A program made the translations under genes and the position numbers. From positions 1-64,000 of the forward strand of contig JBCCHJ010000008.1 in assembly GCA_039028795.1 (NCBI GenBank): DNA of 64,000 nucleotides. The letters are read 5' to 3'. Of the stretch, positions 27,104 to 35,652 are shown in pieces. Origin of the DNA: Thermohalobaculum sp039028795 (GTDB lineage Bacteria; Pseudomonadota; Alphaproteobacteria; Rhodobacterales; Rhodobacteraceae). Under the pieces are notes generated by a model that saw nothing but the letters and a program-made list of their open reading frames with translations, did not search any database and was not told the origin of the DNA. Position 1 is the first letter of the stretch, and each line of letters opens with the position of its first letter.

Positions 27104-28084
27104 TTAAACCCCCGCCATCAAGGCCTTCAGGTCTGCTTCGGGCCGGGCGCCGAGGTGGCTGATAATCTCGCCAGCGGCGGCACAGCCCATCCGCGCGCAG
27201 CGGGCGTCGTCGGCCCCTTCGGCGAGGCCTGCCAGGAAGCCGCCTGCGAAGAGGTCCCCGGCCCCGGTGGTGTCCACGACTTGGGTCGCGGTGGCGGGCA
27301 CGTGGGTGCGCTGATCGCCGCGGACCACGACCGCGCCCTCTTCCGAGAGTGTGATGGCGGCCAGGTCGACCTCTTGCGCGACTTCGTTCAAGGCCGTGTC
27401 CAGGTCGTTGGTTTCGTAGAGCGACAGCACCTCGGCCTTGTTGGCAAAGAGCAGGTCCAGGTCATCCCGGATCAGGCGGCGGAAGTCGGCGCGGTGCCGA
27501 TCGACGCAGAACGGATCGGACAAGGTGACGGATGTCTTACCGCCCCCACTTTTCGTGGCCGCGATGGCGCCCGCATAGGCTTCCTTCGCCTCGGGCGTGT
27601 CGAAGAGGTACCCTTCCAGATAGAGCCAATCGGCCCGGGCCAGAAGGTCGGTGTCGATATCTGTTACATTCAGCCCCACCGAAGCGCCCAGGAATGTCGA
27701 CATCGAGCGTTCCCCGTCCGGCGAGACAAGCACCAGACAGCGCGACGTCTCGGGCCCGGCAGCAAGCACCGGACCGTCATACTGCACACCGATGGCGCGG
27801 ATATCGTGGGTGAAGATCTGGCCCAGTTGATCGTCCCTGATCCGACCGAAAAACGCCGTTTTCGCACCGATGGCTGCGGCCCCGGCTGCAGTATTGGCTG
27901 CAGATCCGCCCGAGATTTCCTGTGCTGCCGGCATCGCGCCGTAGAGCGATAGCGCGCGGGGCTGGTCGATCAGGGTCATGATGCCCTTCTCAACCCCGTT
28001 GGCGGCCAGAAATTCGTCCGGCACCTGGGCCACGACGTCGACAACGGCGTTGCCGATGGCAACGATATCCAGGCGTTCGGTCAC
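27104..28084 (-). CDS. PfkB family carbohydrate kinase, adenosine kinase-like
   Basis: A ribokinase-fold sugar kinase, 326 residues. The N-terminal LDIVAIGNAVVDVVAQVPD and ISGGSAANTAAGAAAIG match adenosine kinase-type PfkB proteins (purine salvage, adenosine to AMP). The anion-hole/catalytic motif is VDTTGAGDLFAGGFLAGL near the C-terminus. The ATG is coupled to the stop of nth (four-base overlap). It acts in the cytoplasm. Some PfkB members phosphorylate sugars instead, so the substrate is likely but not proven. Confidence 0.88.
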   Translation of the reverse strand: MTERLDIVAIGNAVVDVVAQVPDEFLAANGVEKGIMTLIDQPRALSLYGAMPAAQEISGGSAANTAAGAAAIGAKTAFFGRIRDDQLGQIFTHDIRAIGVQYDGPVLAAGPETSRCLVLVSPDGERSMSTFLGASVGLNVTDIDTDLLARADWLYLEGYLFDTPEAKEAYAGAIAATKSGGGKTSVTLSDPFCVDRHRADFRRLIRDDLDLLFANKAEVLSLYETNDLDTALNEVAQEVDLAAITLSEEGAVVVRGDQRTHVPATATQVVDTTGAGDLFAGGFLAGLAEGADDARCARMGCAAAGEIISHLGARPEADLKALMAGV

Positions 28085-28725
28085 GAGAGATTCTCCTTAC
28101 AGGGGACAAGATCGCAGATGATGCACTGACTGCAGTCAGGATTGCGGGCCTTGCATACATAACGGCCGTGCAAGATCAACCAATGATGCGCGTTTTGCTG
28201 GTATTCGGCGGGGACATTGTCCTCGATCGCGCGCTCGACTGCGTTCACATCCTTGCCCGGGCAGATGCCGGTGCGGTTGCCGACGCGAAAGATGTGCGTG
28301 TCGACGGCCTGGGCCGGGTGCTTCCACCACATGTTGAGCACCACATTGGCGGTCTTGCGCCCGACGCCGGGCAGCGAGGACAGCGCCGCGCGGGAGGACG
28401 GAACCTGGCTGTCATATTCATCCACCAGGATCCGGCTGAGCTTGATCACGTTCTTGGCCTTGTTGCGATAGAGCCCGATGGTCCGGATATGCTCGATGAC
28501 GCCTTCTTCACCCAGGGCCAGCATTTTTTCGGGTGTGTCGGCGACTTTGAAGAGCGTCGCCGTCGCCTTGTTGACACCTTTGTCGGTGGCCTGGGCAGAG
28601 AGGGCGACGGCCACGACCAGCGTGTAGGCGTTCACAAAATTCAGCTCTCCCTTCGGTTCGGGGTTCTGCTCCTCAAACCTTCGGAAAACCTCGCGAATCG
28701 TGTGGTAATCGAGCTGGCTCGCCAT
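28081..28725 (-). CDS. nth: Endonuclease III (DNA glycosylase/AP lyase)
   Basis: Base-excision repair enzyme for oxidised pyrimidines, 214 residues from the ATG at 28725 (a TTG twelve codons earlier is possible). It has the helix-hairpin-helix LPGVGRKTANVVLNMWW with the catalytic Lys, the Asp in VDTHIFRVGNR, and a C-terminal cysteine cluster CKARNPDCSQCIICDLVPC. The first three cysteines have the usual C-x6-C-x2-C spacing. The fourth is shifted from the usual x5 position (cysteines occur at x2 and x7), so the iron-sulfur ligation may differ slightly. It overlaps the kinase gene by four bases. Confidence 0.95.
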   Translation of the reverse strand: MASQLDYHTIREVFRRFEEQNPEPKGELNFVNAYTLVVAVALSAQATDKGVNKATATLFKVADTPEKMLALGEEGVIEHIRTIGLYRNKAKNVIKLSRILVDEYDSQVPSSRAALSSLPGVGRKTANVVLNMWWKHPAQAVDTHIFRVGNRTGICPGKDVNAVERAIEDNVPAEYQQNAHHWLILHGRYVCKARNPDCSQCIICDLVPCKENLS

Positions 28726-28771
28726 CAGAGAGTCGCTAGCACCCTGTTGGGAGTGCGGCAAGCTGCGGATG

Positions 28772-29674
28772 TCAGGCCGCGATGGTTTCGGGGGCGGCGA
28801 TCCATTCGCACTCTGTCAGGCGATAAAGCCAGATCAGATCCTGACGGTAGCGGGCGTCCAGATAGGATCTTTCGTCTTCGGACCAGGGGTCGAAGGCCGG
28901 ATGCCCGGCCTGTCTGCCAATTGTGTCATAGACGGACTGTACGGTTTGCCGATCCGGCGGGTTGCCCGAGGCGGCCTGGTCGTGCAGCCAGTCGATGGCC
29001 GTCTGCGACATCGCGGCAAACGGACGTTCGGCCAGAGGTTTGAGCAATCCGGCGGCAGGTCCGGCCAGGTTCTCCAAAACCTCATGCTCGATACGCGGAA
29101 AGTCTTCATAGCGCCAAATGACGATGCGGCTGGCCCTGGGAAACTGGTTCATGACCCGTTCCACAACTTCGGGCCAACCGTTGTTCTGGTTGAGCAGGCG
29201 ACTGCGAATCTTCTGGTCAAAGGGAATGAAGCGCCAGCCGCGGACGACCTGCCCGTAGACCGAGGCCAGAAATTTCGCATAGCCCCGGACCGACAGCAGG
29301 ATCTGCACACGCCTGCCGTCCAGCGCCCGTGCAATCGGGGCCAGGTGCGATTCTGCGTCGTGGTAGAAGTCCCGTCCGAGGACCATGTCGCGCAAAGGCC
29401 CCAGGAACTGTTCTTCGGAGAGGATCAGCCTCTCGGTGCCGATGGCCTCTTCTTCGCTGATCAGCCGATTGATGCAGGCGGTGCGACGTGCTTGGATCTC
29501 AGCTTCCGGCATTCCCTTGGACTTGCCCAAGGCCAGATTGATCCGCGGTCTGAGCGATTTCGGCCCGTGGAAGCTGACCTGAGACCGTCTGAGGCGCCCC
29601 TGGCTTCGTGCCAGTTTTTTCTGCAGGTAGGTCGAGGCCGTCTTATGCGCACCGAGATGCAGGATAATGTCCAT
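28772..29674 (-). CDS. Sulfotransferase-like P-loop protein
   Basis: A 300-residue protein that opens with MDIILHLGAHKTASTYLQKKL, the 5'-phosphosulfate binding loop typical of bacterial sulfotransferase-like proteins. The second phosphate contact is plausible in RVQILLSVRGYAKFLASVYGQ. No signal peptide or membrane segment is visible. Rhodobacteraceae carry many such proteins, mostly without known acceptors (polysaccharide or lipid). It is probably read from its own promoter in the region shared with the divergent deacetylase-like gene, and nth follows it by about 45 bases. Confidence 0.72.
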   Translation of the reverse strand: MDIILHLGAHKTASTYLQKKLARSQGRLRRSQVSFHGPKSLRPRINLALGKSKGMPEAEIQARRTACINRLISEEEAIGTERLILSEEQFLGPLRDMVLGRDFYHDAESHLAPIARALDGRRVQILLSVRGYAKFLASVYGQVVRGWRFIPFDQKIRSRLLNQNNGWPEVVERVMNQFPRASRIVIWRYEDFPRIEHEVLENLAGPAAGLLKPLAERPFAAMSQTAIDWLHDQAASGNPPDRQTVQSVYDTIGRQAGHPAFDPWSEDERSYLDARYRQDLIWLYRLTECEWIAAPETIAA

Positions 29675-29802
29675 GGCACGCTTTCACGTTCGGTTCATCG
29701 GCACCTTAAGGATCGAAGCGCTGAGATTTCGTAAATTTCCTAAGATAATTGCACGCAATCCGGCGTTTACCTTTTTGAAACGCTCGGGTTAGTGTCCACG
29801 GC

Positions 29803-30735
29803 ATGAGCTTTAACATTTACACGCATCCGTCCTCGCACCTGCATGTCACACCGCCGGGCCACCCCGAACGCGTGGCGCGTATCGAGGCCGTCGATAAGGT
29901 GCTGGCAGATCCCAAATTTGCGGGGGCGGTGCGGCTCGAAGCCCCGGATGTCACCAATGCGCAGATTTTGCGCGCGCATGACGAGGCATATCTGGAATTG
30001 ATTACCTCGAATGTGCCGGAAGAAGGTTGGGTCAGCATCGATCCTGACACGCACATGGTGGCGGAAAGCCTGACGGCCGCGCGCCGCGCGGCGGGGGCCA
30101 ATGTCGCCGCGGTCACCGACGTTGTCGAAGGCAGGGCCCAGGCCGCGTTTTGCGGCGTGCGCCCGCCGGGCCACCATGCAGAGCGGGACCGGGCCATGGG
30201 GTTTTGCCTGCTGTCCAGCATCTGCATCGGGGCATTGCACGGTATTGAAGATCTGGGCCTGGGCCGCGTCGCCATCATGGATTTCGACGTCCACCACGGC
30301 AATGGGACGCAGGATATCTTCTGGGAGGATCCGAGGGTGCTTTTCGCCTCGACCCATCAGATGCCTTTGTTCCCCGGGACTGGCGCGAAAGGTGAGACCG
30401 GAGAAGGAAACATCGTCAATACACCGCTGGATCCGCATACCGGCGGCAAGGAATTGCGGATGGCGTTCGAACAACGTGTTCTGCCGGCGCTGGCGGCGCA
30501 CGAGCCTGATCTGATCATGATTTCTGCCGGGTTCGACGCGCATGCTTCTGATCCGCTGGCCAATCTGAACTGGACAACCGACGATTTTCGCTGGGCGACG
30601 GAACGGCTTTGCGAACTGGCGGCCGACAAATGTGATGGGCGGGTGGTATCGACATTGGAAGGTGGCTATGATCTGGACGGTCTGGCAGAAAGCGTGACTG
30701 CGCATCTTGAGGTGCTGCAGGCGCACGCCGCCTGA
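29803..30735 (+). CDS. Histone deacetylase family protein (acetylpolyamine/acetoin-type deacetylase)
   Basis: A zinc-dependent deacetylase of the HDAC superfamily, 310 residues. Signatures in order are THPSSHLHVTPPGHPERVARI, VRPPGHHAERDRAMGF (catalytic His pair), IMDFDVHHGNGTQDIFW (zinc Asp and His), SAGFDAHASDPL (zinc Asp) and LEGGYDLDGLAES. The bacterial substrates are probably acetylpolyamines, acetylated small molecules or acetyl-lysine. It is the first gene of the run with xseB, ispA and dxs, 18 bases ahead of xseB. Confidence 0.93.
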   Translation: MSFNIYTHPSSHLHVTPPGHPERVARIEAVDKVLADPKFAGAVRLEAPDVTNAQILRAHDEAYLELITSNVPEEGWVSIDPDTHMVAESLTAARRAAGANVAAVTDVVEGRAQAAFCGVRPPGHHAERDRAMGFCLLSSICIGALHGIEDLGLGRVAIMDFDVHHGNGTQDIFWEDPRVLFASTHQMPLFPGTGAKGETGEGNIVNTPLDPHTGGKELRMAFEQRVLPALAAHEPDLIMISAGFDAHASDPLANLNWTTDDFRWATERLCELAADKCDGRVVSTLEGGYDLDGLAESVTAHLEVLQAHAA

Positions 30736-30753
30736 TAAAGAAAAAGGCAGACA

Positions 30754-30993
30754 ATGACCGACGAAAAGATCGAGGATATGAGCTTTGAGCAAGCGCTTGC
30801 TGCATTGGAAGATGTGGTACGCAATCTGGAGGGCGGTCAGGTCCCCTTGGAAAAATCAATCGATCTTTATGAACGAGGCGAGGCCCTGCGACGTCACTGT
30901 GAGGACCGCTTGAAAGCCGCAGAAATGCGGGTCGAGAAAATCGTCGGTTCCGGCGACCAAGCCAAGGGAACCGAGCCGTTCGAGGCTGGCTAG
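30754..30993 (+). CDS. xseB: Exodeoxyribonuclease VII small subunit
   Basis: A 79-residue helical protein with the XseB signature: DMSFEQALAALEDVVRNLE, then PLEKSIDLYERGEALRRHCEDRLKAAEMRVEKI. With XseA it degrades single-stranded DNA to oligonucleotides. It is a normal neighbour of ispA and dxs in proteobacteria. AAAAAGG lies before the start. Confidence 0.95.
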   Translation: MTDEKIEDMSFEQALAALEDVVRNLEGGQVPLEKSIDLYERGEALRRHCEDRLKAAEMRVEKIVGSGDQAKGTEPFEAG

Positions 30994-31143
30994 GCCCAAG
31001 ATCTGTAGACGCTCGAAATTACGGACAATTCGACTAAAATTGCAAATATCAGCCCCCCCGATATTCCCATCCCATGGACTCGCAAATTTTGCGTTAACCG
31101 ACCAAAGCCAACCCTCTCTGAGGACTGGGCCAAGGGCGCCGCT

Positions 31144-32040
31144 ATGACGTTCATGGATCACCTGGGCTCTGTGGCATCCGAGGTCGAAGCTCTCTTGGAC
31201 CGGCTGTTGACCCCACCAGCGGCGATTGTCGACGGTGAAGCCGTCCTTTGGGATGCGATGCGGTATGCAACACTGGGCGGCGGCAAGCGTTTGCGCGCCT
31301 TTTTGGCCGTGGAGTCGGCTGGAATGTTCGACCTGGACCGCGAATGCGCGCTGCGCGCCGGCGCATCGGTGGAGTGCCTGCACGCCTATTCATTGGTCCA
31401 TGACGATCTGCCCGCCATGGATGATGACGATCTTCGCCGGGGCAAACCCACGACGCACAAAGCATTTGATGAGGCCATCGCGATTTTGGCCGGCGATGCG
31501 CTTCAGACCATGGCGTTCGAGATCCTCTCGGACCCCGCTACCCACAAAGACGGCGCGGTGCGCGCAGACTTGTGCCGTGGTCTGGCGCATGCAGCGGGAG
31601 GCGTCGGTATGGTTGGGGGCCAAATGATCGACATCGCCGCTGAAACGGCGGACGATCCGTTTAACCTGCCGACAATTACGCGTTTGCAGGCGCTGAAGAC
31701 TGGCGCGCTGATCCGCTTTTCCGCCGAGGCAGGCGGGATTTTGGCGCAACATGACGACGCCCGAACATCTTTGGCGAAATATGCACAACATTTAGGGTTG
31801 GCCTTCCAGATCCGTGATGATCTTCTAGATGTTGAGGGTGACGAAGACGTGACGGGCAAGAGGTTGCAGAAGGATGCCATGGCGGGCAAAGCAACATTTG
31901 TCTCTTTACTGGGTCTGGACGGGGCCCGAAAAGCCGCCGCAAATGAAGTGGATGCCGCAAATGCCGCGCTTGATGTATTTGGATCTAAGGCCAAGTGGTT
32001 GCGCGAGGCCGCAAAATTTGCGATCGACCGGGTAAGCTGA
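31144..32040 (+). CDS. ispA: Polyprenyl synthetase (farnesyl/geranylgeranyl diphosphate synthase)
   Basis: A prenyl chain elongation enzyme, 298 residues. The first aspartate-rich motif is HDDLPAMDDDDLRRGKPTTHK and the second is IRDDLLDVEGDED. ALRYATLGGGKRLRAFL-like sequence (MRYATLGGGKRLRAF) binds isopentenyl diphosphate. The two residues inserted in the first motif mark the bacterial farnesyl-type enzymes. It supplies quinone, carotenoid and hopanoid pathways, and is followed by dxs after about 30 bases. A gap of 150 bases separates it from xseB and may hold a promoter. Confidence 0.95.
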   Translation: MTFMDHLGSVASEVEALLDRLLTPPAAIVDGEAVLWDAMRYATLGGGKRLRAFLAVESAGMFDLDRECALRAGASVECLHAYSLVHDDLPAMDDDDLRRGKPTTHKAFDEAIAILAGDALQTMAFEILSDPATHKDGAVRADLCRGLAHAAGGVGMVGGQMIDIAAETADDPFNLPTITRLQALKTGALIRFSAEAGGILAQHDDARTSLAKYAQHLGLAFQIRDDLLDVEGDEDVTGKRLQKDAMAGKATFVSLLGLDGARKAAANEVDAANAALDVFGSKAKWLREAAKFAIDRVS

Positions 32041-32074
32041 CGGGGAAAGGTACAAGGTCTTGACTGACGGGACG

Positions 32075-33997
32075 ATGGACCGACCACACACGCCAACATT
32101 GGATCGTGTCAATGTTCCTGCGGATTTGCGGGATATGACCGATGCAGACTTGAAGCGCGTCGCAGAAGAATTGCGGGCCGAGACGATCAGCGCCGTCTCT
32201 GTAACCGGCGGGCATTTGGGCGCTGGTCTGGGCGTCGTGGAAATGACTGTGGCGATTCATGCAGTGTTCAACACACCGCATGATAAGCTGATCTGGGATG
32301 TCAGCCACCAGTGCTATCCCCACAAAATTCTAACGGGTCGGCGTGATCGGATCAGAACCCTGCGTATGGGCGGGGGCCTTTCTGGTTTCACCAAACGGGT
32401 AGAAAGCGAATACGACCCATTTGGCGCCGCGCATTCCTCAACCTCGATCTCATCGGGATTGGGCTTTGCCGTGGCGCGGGATCTGGGCGCGGATACCGGC
32501 GACGCCATCGCTGTGATCGGCGATGGGGCGATGACCGCGGGTCTGGCCTACGAGGCAATGAACAATGCGGGTTGGCTGCAGAACCGGCTGATTGTCATCC
32601 TGAACGACAACGAAATGTCGATCGCCCCACCGGTTGGTGCGCTGTCGCAATACCTGACACGGCTTTACGGACAGCGTCCGTTCCATGATCTGAAAACAAT
32701 TGCCAAAGGCGTTGTGGGTGCAGTGCCCGGACCTCTGGGTGACATCATGCGCGAAGGCGCGCACCGGGCGGAAACGATGCTGAAATCGGCCACCGTCGGC
32801 GGCACGTTGTTCGAAGAACTGGGCTTCGACTATATCGGTCCGATCGATGGGCACGATATGGATCAGCTCTTGACGGTTCTTCGCGCTGTCAAAGAAAACG
32901 CAACAGGCCCAATCCTGATCCACGCGATCACGGAAAAGGGTAAGGGCTTTGCCCCGGCTGAAGGTTCGGCAGACAAGGGCCATGCGACGGGCAAGTTCGA
33001 CGTCCAAACCGGCGAGCAGAAAAAGGGCAAATCGAACGCGCCGTCCTATACCAAGGTTTTCGCCCAGACGCTGATCAAGGAAGCGGATGACGATGAGATG
33101 ATCGTCGCCGTCAACGCCGCGATGCCATCGGGTACTGGGCTTGATCTGTTCGAACAGGCTCATCCGAAACGGACCTTCGATGTCGGTCTGGCGGAACAGC
33201 ACGCGGTTTGTTTTTCCGCAGGCCTGGCCGCGGCGGGGATGAAGCCGTTTGCGGCGATATATTCGACGTTCCTGCAGCGGGGTTACGACCAGATCGTCCA
33301 CGATGTGGCGATCCAAAGGCTGCCGGTACGTTTTGCGATTGATCGTGCAGGACTGGTCGGCGCCGATGGTGCAACCCATGCGGGGTCTTTCGATACGGCC
33401 TATTTGGGCTGTCTGCCGGGCTTTGTCTTGATGGCGGCTGCGGACGAGGCCGAACTGGTCCATATGATCCGCACAGCCGTGGAAATCGACGACCGCCCCT
33501 GCGCGTTCCGGTATCCCAGGGGTGAAGGTGTGGGTGTCGATATGCCGGAACGAGGCACGGCGCTGGAGATCGGCAAGGGCCGGATCGTCAAGGAAGGCAC
33601 CAAGATCGCCCTTCTTTCCTTTGGCGCGCGGTTGCAGGAATGCTTGGCGGCAGCCGAAGATCTGGATGCACGAGGTCTTAGCACAACGGTCGCCGATGCC
33701 CGCTTCGCCAAGCCCCTGGATGAAGATCTGATCTTACGGCTGGCCCGTGAACATGAGGCGCTGATCATGATCGAGGAAGGCTCGGTCGGTGGGTTCGGCA
33801 GCCACGTCCTGCATCTATTGGCTGATCATGGCGCGCTGGATCACGGGTTGAAAGTCCGTTCGATGGTGCTGCCAGATATCTTTATCGATCAGGACAGCCC
33901 GGCAAAGATGTATGAAACGGCAGGTCTGACGTCTCAGCATATCTTTGAAAAGGCTCTTTCAGCGCTGGGCCAGCTTGAGGTCGCGCAGCGGGCCTGA
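32075..33997 (+). CDS. dxs: 1-deoxy-D-xylulose-5-phosphate synthase
   Basis: First enzyme of the MEP isoprenoid pathway, joining pyruvate and glyceraldehyde-3-phosphate with thiamine diphosphate. From the ATG at 32075 it has 640 residues; a TTG at 32060 would add five. Landmarks are VTGGHLGAGLGVVEMTVAIH, WDVSHQCYPHKILTGRR, the thiamine motif GDGAMTAGLAYEAMNNAGW, and the Glu region FDVGLAEQHAVCFSAGLA. It is the terminal gene of the HDAC-like/xseB/ispA/dxs run. Confidence 0.97.
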   Translation: MDRPHTPTLDRVNVPADLRDMTDADLKRVAEELRAETISAVSVTGGHLGAGLGVVEMTVAIHAVFNTPHDKLIWDVSHQCYPHKILTGRRDRIRTLRMGGGLSGFTKRVESEYDPFGAAHSSTSISSGLGFAVARDLGADTGDAIAVIGDGAMTAGLAYEAMNNAGWLQNRLIVILNDNEMSIAPPVGALSQYLTRLYGQRPFHDLKTIAKGVVGAVPGPLGDIMREGAHRAETMLKSATVGGTLFEELGFDYIGPIDGHDMDQLLTVLRAVKENATGPILIHAITEKGKGFAPAEGSADKGHATGKFDVQTGEQKKGKSNAPSYTKVFAQTLIKEADDDEMIVAVNAAMPSGTGLDLFEQAHPKRTFDVGLAEQHAVCFSAGLAAAGMKPFAAIYSTFLQRGYDQIVHDVAIQRLPVRFAIDRAGLVGADGATHAGSFDTAYLGCLPGFVLMAAADEAELVHMIRTAVEIDDRPCAFRYPRGEGVGVDMPERGTALEIGKGRIVKEGTKIALLSFGARLQECLAAAEDLDARGLSTTVADARFAKPLDEDLILRLAREHEALIMIEEGSVGGFGSHVLHLLADHGALDHGLKVRSMVLPDIFIDQDSPAKMYETAGLTSQHIFEKALSALGQLEVAQRA

Positions 33998-34096
33998 CGA
34001 AGACTCCAACTCTAGTCTGTTTGGGTGCGAGAGAATTCTCGGCGCCATGCATTTTTGTTTCCACCTATTCGAAATCGTGGATGGCGGATTGGCGGC

Positions 34097-34126
34097 TTTT
34101 GGCCAAAAATCCCCTTGTACTAAATA
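34097..34126 (+). promoter_or_regulatory. Putative promoter with palindrome before the AT-rich island genes
   Basis: The 12-bp perfect palindrome TTTTGGCCAAAA (34097-34108) covers a TTGGCC that could be a -35 element. TAAATA follows after 16 bases, as a -10. The start of the first small gene is 24 bases further on. The palindrome would suit a repressor. This is read by eye only. Confidence 0.35.
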
Positions 34127-34149
34127 TTGCAGCGTGATGGAGGCCTGGA

Positions 34150-34317
34150 ATGGCACACGACTTAAAGAAGCTATTTGGTGAAATTCAAAAAATCGACAAA
34201 TCGGTGAAGAAAGATGCAGGCAATCTGAGAAAAGCCAAGCAAATCGTCAGCGTGTTGCGCAAGCTCTCTACCACAGCGAAGAAAGCTAAGTCAGAAGCAA
34301 AAGCCAACGTCAGCTGA
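34150..34317 (+). CDS. Small lysine-rich helical protein, hypothetical
   Basis: A 55-residue protein with GGAGG ten bases before the ATG: MAHDLKKLFGEIQKIDKSV, then KKDAGNLRKAKQIVSVLRKL and a Lys/Ala-rich tail ending KANVS. It has no cysteine or tryptophan, is strongly basic, and shows heptad-like hydrophobic spacing, so a single helix or coiled coil is likely. It sits 32 bases ahead of a second helical gene in a stretch that is far more AT-rich than its surroundings. I do not recognise the family. Confidence 0.7.
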   Translation: MAHDLKKLFGEIQKIDKSVKKDAGNLRKAKQIVSVLRKLSTTAKKAKSEAKANVS

Positions 34318-34348
34318 AATTAAAACAAAATATGGGAAGGATATTACG

Positions 34349-34813
34349 ATGTCAAAAATGATTAATCTACTCGAAAAGTGCGAAAAAGATATCAATATTA
34401 TTAAGGACAAAAAGTCAGATTACTACGAAGATTTATCTTGGGTTATAAAGAAAAATTCTGAACTACAGGGTCGGCGTGATAGGTTCGTACAAAGCTTGAA
34501 AGATGGAATAGCCGTTTATGGATCCCGCACAGACGCTTTCAGAATGGATGATACGCTGTCCAAAGATGAGTCTATGATAATAGATCTTGTCGAAAGAATA
34601 TATAGTAAAACAAAATCAATTAAAAAAATAAAAGAAGATGCTCTTTCAAAAATCGACACTCTCAGTAGAAATGTCAAATCATTAAATGCCATGATAGCTG
34701 AAAAGAAAAATAAATCACAAACTTCAGCCCGGACGGCGAAAATTCAAAATTGCGAGGATTTTGTGTCAAAAGCACAAAGTGTGATTTCGAGCGCAAAGCT
34801 AGTGCTCCGATAA
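34349..34813 (+). CDS. AT-rich coiled-coil protein, hypothetical
   Basis: A 154-residue protein, rich in Lys, Ser, Asp and Ile, with GGGAAGG before the ATG. Long alpha-helical stretches with coiled-coil spacing cover most of it (LLEKCEKDINIIKDKKSDYYE; IDLVERIYSKTKSIKKIKED; LSRNVKSLNAMIAEKKNK). No transmembrane segment, signal peptide or known catalytic motif is visible. Its codons (AAA, ATA, AAT, TTA) are quite unlike those of neighbouring genes and indicate recent transfer. With the 55-residue gene before it, it forms a two-gene unit of unknown role. Confidence 0.8.
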   Translation: MSKMINLLEKCEKDINIIKDKKSDYYEDLSWVIKKNSELQGRRDRFVQSLKDGIAVYGSRTDAFRMDDTLSKDESMIIDLVERIYSKTKSIKKIKEDALSKIDTLSRNVKSLNAMIAEKKNKSQTSARTAKIQNCEDFVSKAQSVISSAKLVLR

Positions 34814-35173
34814 AGCTGCAAACATTGAAATCCCTGAGGTGCTGGCCATTTCGACCCGTTACTTCTGGGCGAAGATCGGTCGCTCACGTTGGAGCTGGCT
34901 ACATCTGAATCAGACGAAACTAGCCCGCACCTGGTTTGTTTGAGGATGTGGCAATCAATATCGTGACTTGAAGCGTCTTTCGTGCTGCGGTCAGTTTTCG
35001 TTGCTCAGGACAGACCATATTGTTGTCCATGCGTTGATGCCTTGGGAGAAGACCGAGCTACGGATTAAGGGCTGATCGCCGCGCGATTTGCCGGGGTCTG
35101 GTAATGCAAAGTGCAGCAGAGTATTGTCCGCGCCCGTTCGAGATATGTTTCCTGCGTAAAGGGAAAGCCTGTC
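34814..35173. other. Intergenic region with no recognised gene
   Basis: Neither strand shows a convincing coding pattern; composition returns from AT-rich to average across this stretch. The ribosome site of the lipoprotein gene (AAGGGAAAG) lies at its end. Confidence 0.45.
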
Positions 35174-35641
35174 ATGCGTTTGTCTGAGTGCTACGCCAAA
35201 CCGTTCCAAACGGCTGTCGCCATGCTTCTTATGGCGATGTTGGCCGCTTGTGAGAACGGAGCATCAGGATCCGCGGGATCAACCGAGGGCTCTTCCACGC
35301 AAGAATCCACAAAGGCAGAGTATCTGACGGACAGCGCCTATTTCCAGGATCTGCAAGCCGCAGCATTACGTGGGGATTACGCCGCCTTCGCCGGGTTTTT
35401 GAAAGCTTCGGACCCAACGGTCGTTGTCTCGCAGCTTCAGCAAAGCTTCGCCGGAAGGCCCTTTGACGCCTATACTGCGAAGTCACAAACCTCGGCCACG
35501 GCCCATAAACGGATCGTCGAGTTGCGCGGTACCGGGGGGCGACTGTATCTTTATCTTGAGTTGGACAAAGTCGCCGGTGGTTGGAACGTCGGCGAGCATC
35601 AATTGGATCGCAATCGCCGGAGAATTGTTACCCGGCTCTGA
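35174..35641 (+). CDS. Putative lipoprotein, hypothetical
   Basis: A 155-residue exported protein. The N-terminus has a charged start and the hydrophobic stretch AVAMLLMAMLAAC, a lipobox with Cys26 as the likely lipidated residue. A low-complexity linker rich in Gly, Ser and Thr follows (ENGASGSAGSTEGSST). The folded part has helices (SAYFQDLQAAALRGDYAAFAG) and a beta hairpin (RLYLYLELDKVAGGWNVGEHQ). The function is unknown. The TerB-like membrane protein gene follows after 11 bases and is probably co-transcribed. Confidence 0.75.
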   Translation: MRLSECYAKPFQTAVAMLLMAMLAACENGASGSAGSTEGSSTQESTKAEYLTDSAYFQDLQAAALRGDYAAFAGFLKASDPTVVVSQLQQSFAGRPFDAYTAKSQTSATAHKRIVELRGTGGRLYLYLELDKVAGGWNVGEHQLDRNRRRIVTRL

Positions 35642-35652
35642 GGAGGGCTTCG

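Noticed and set aside
33990..34070. Sequence after dxs with stem CGAGA/TCTCG and a GCGCCA end that recalls a tRNA 3' end, possible integration site for the AT-rich island
   Set aside because: No T-loop GTTCGAATC pattern and no matching repeat at the other end of the island were found.
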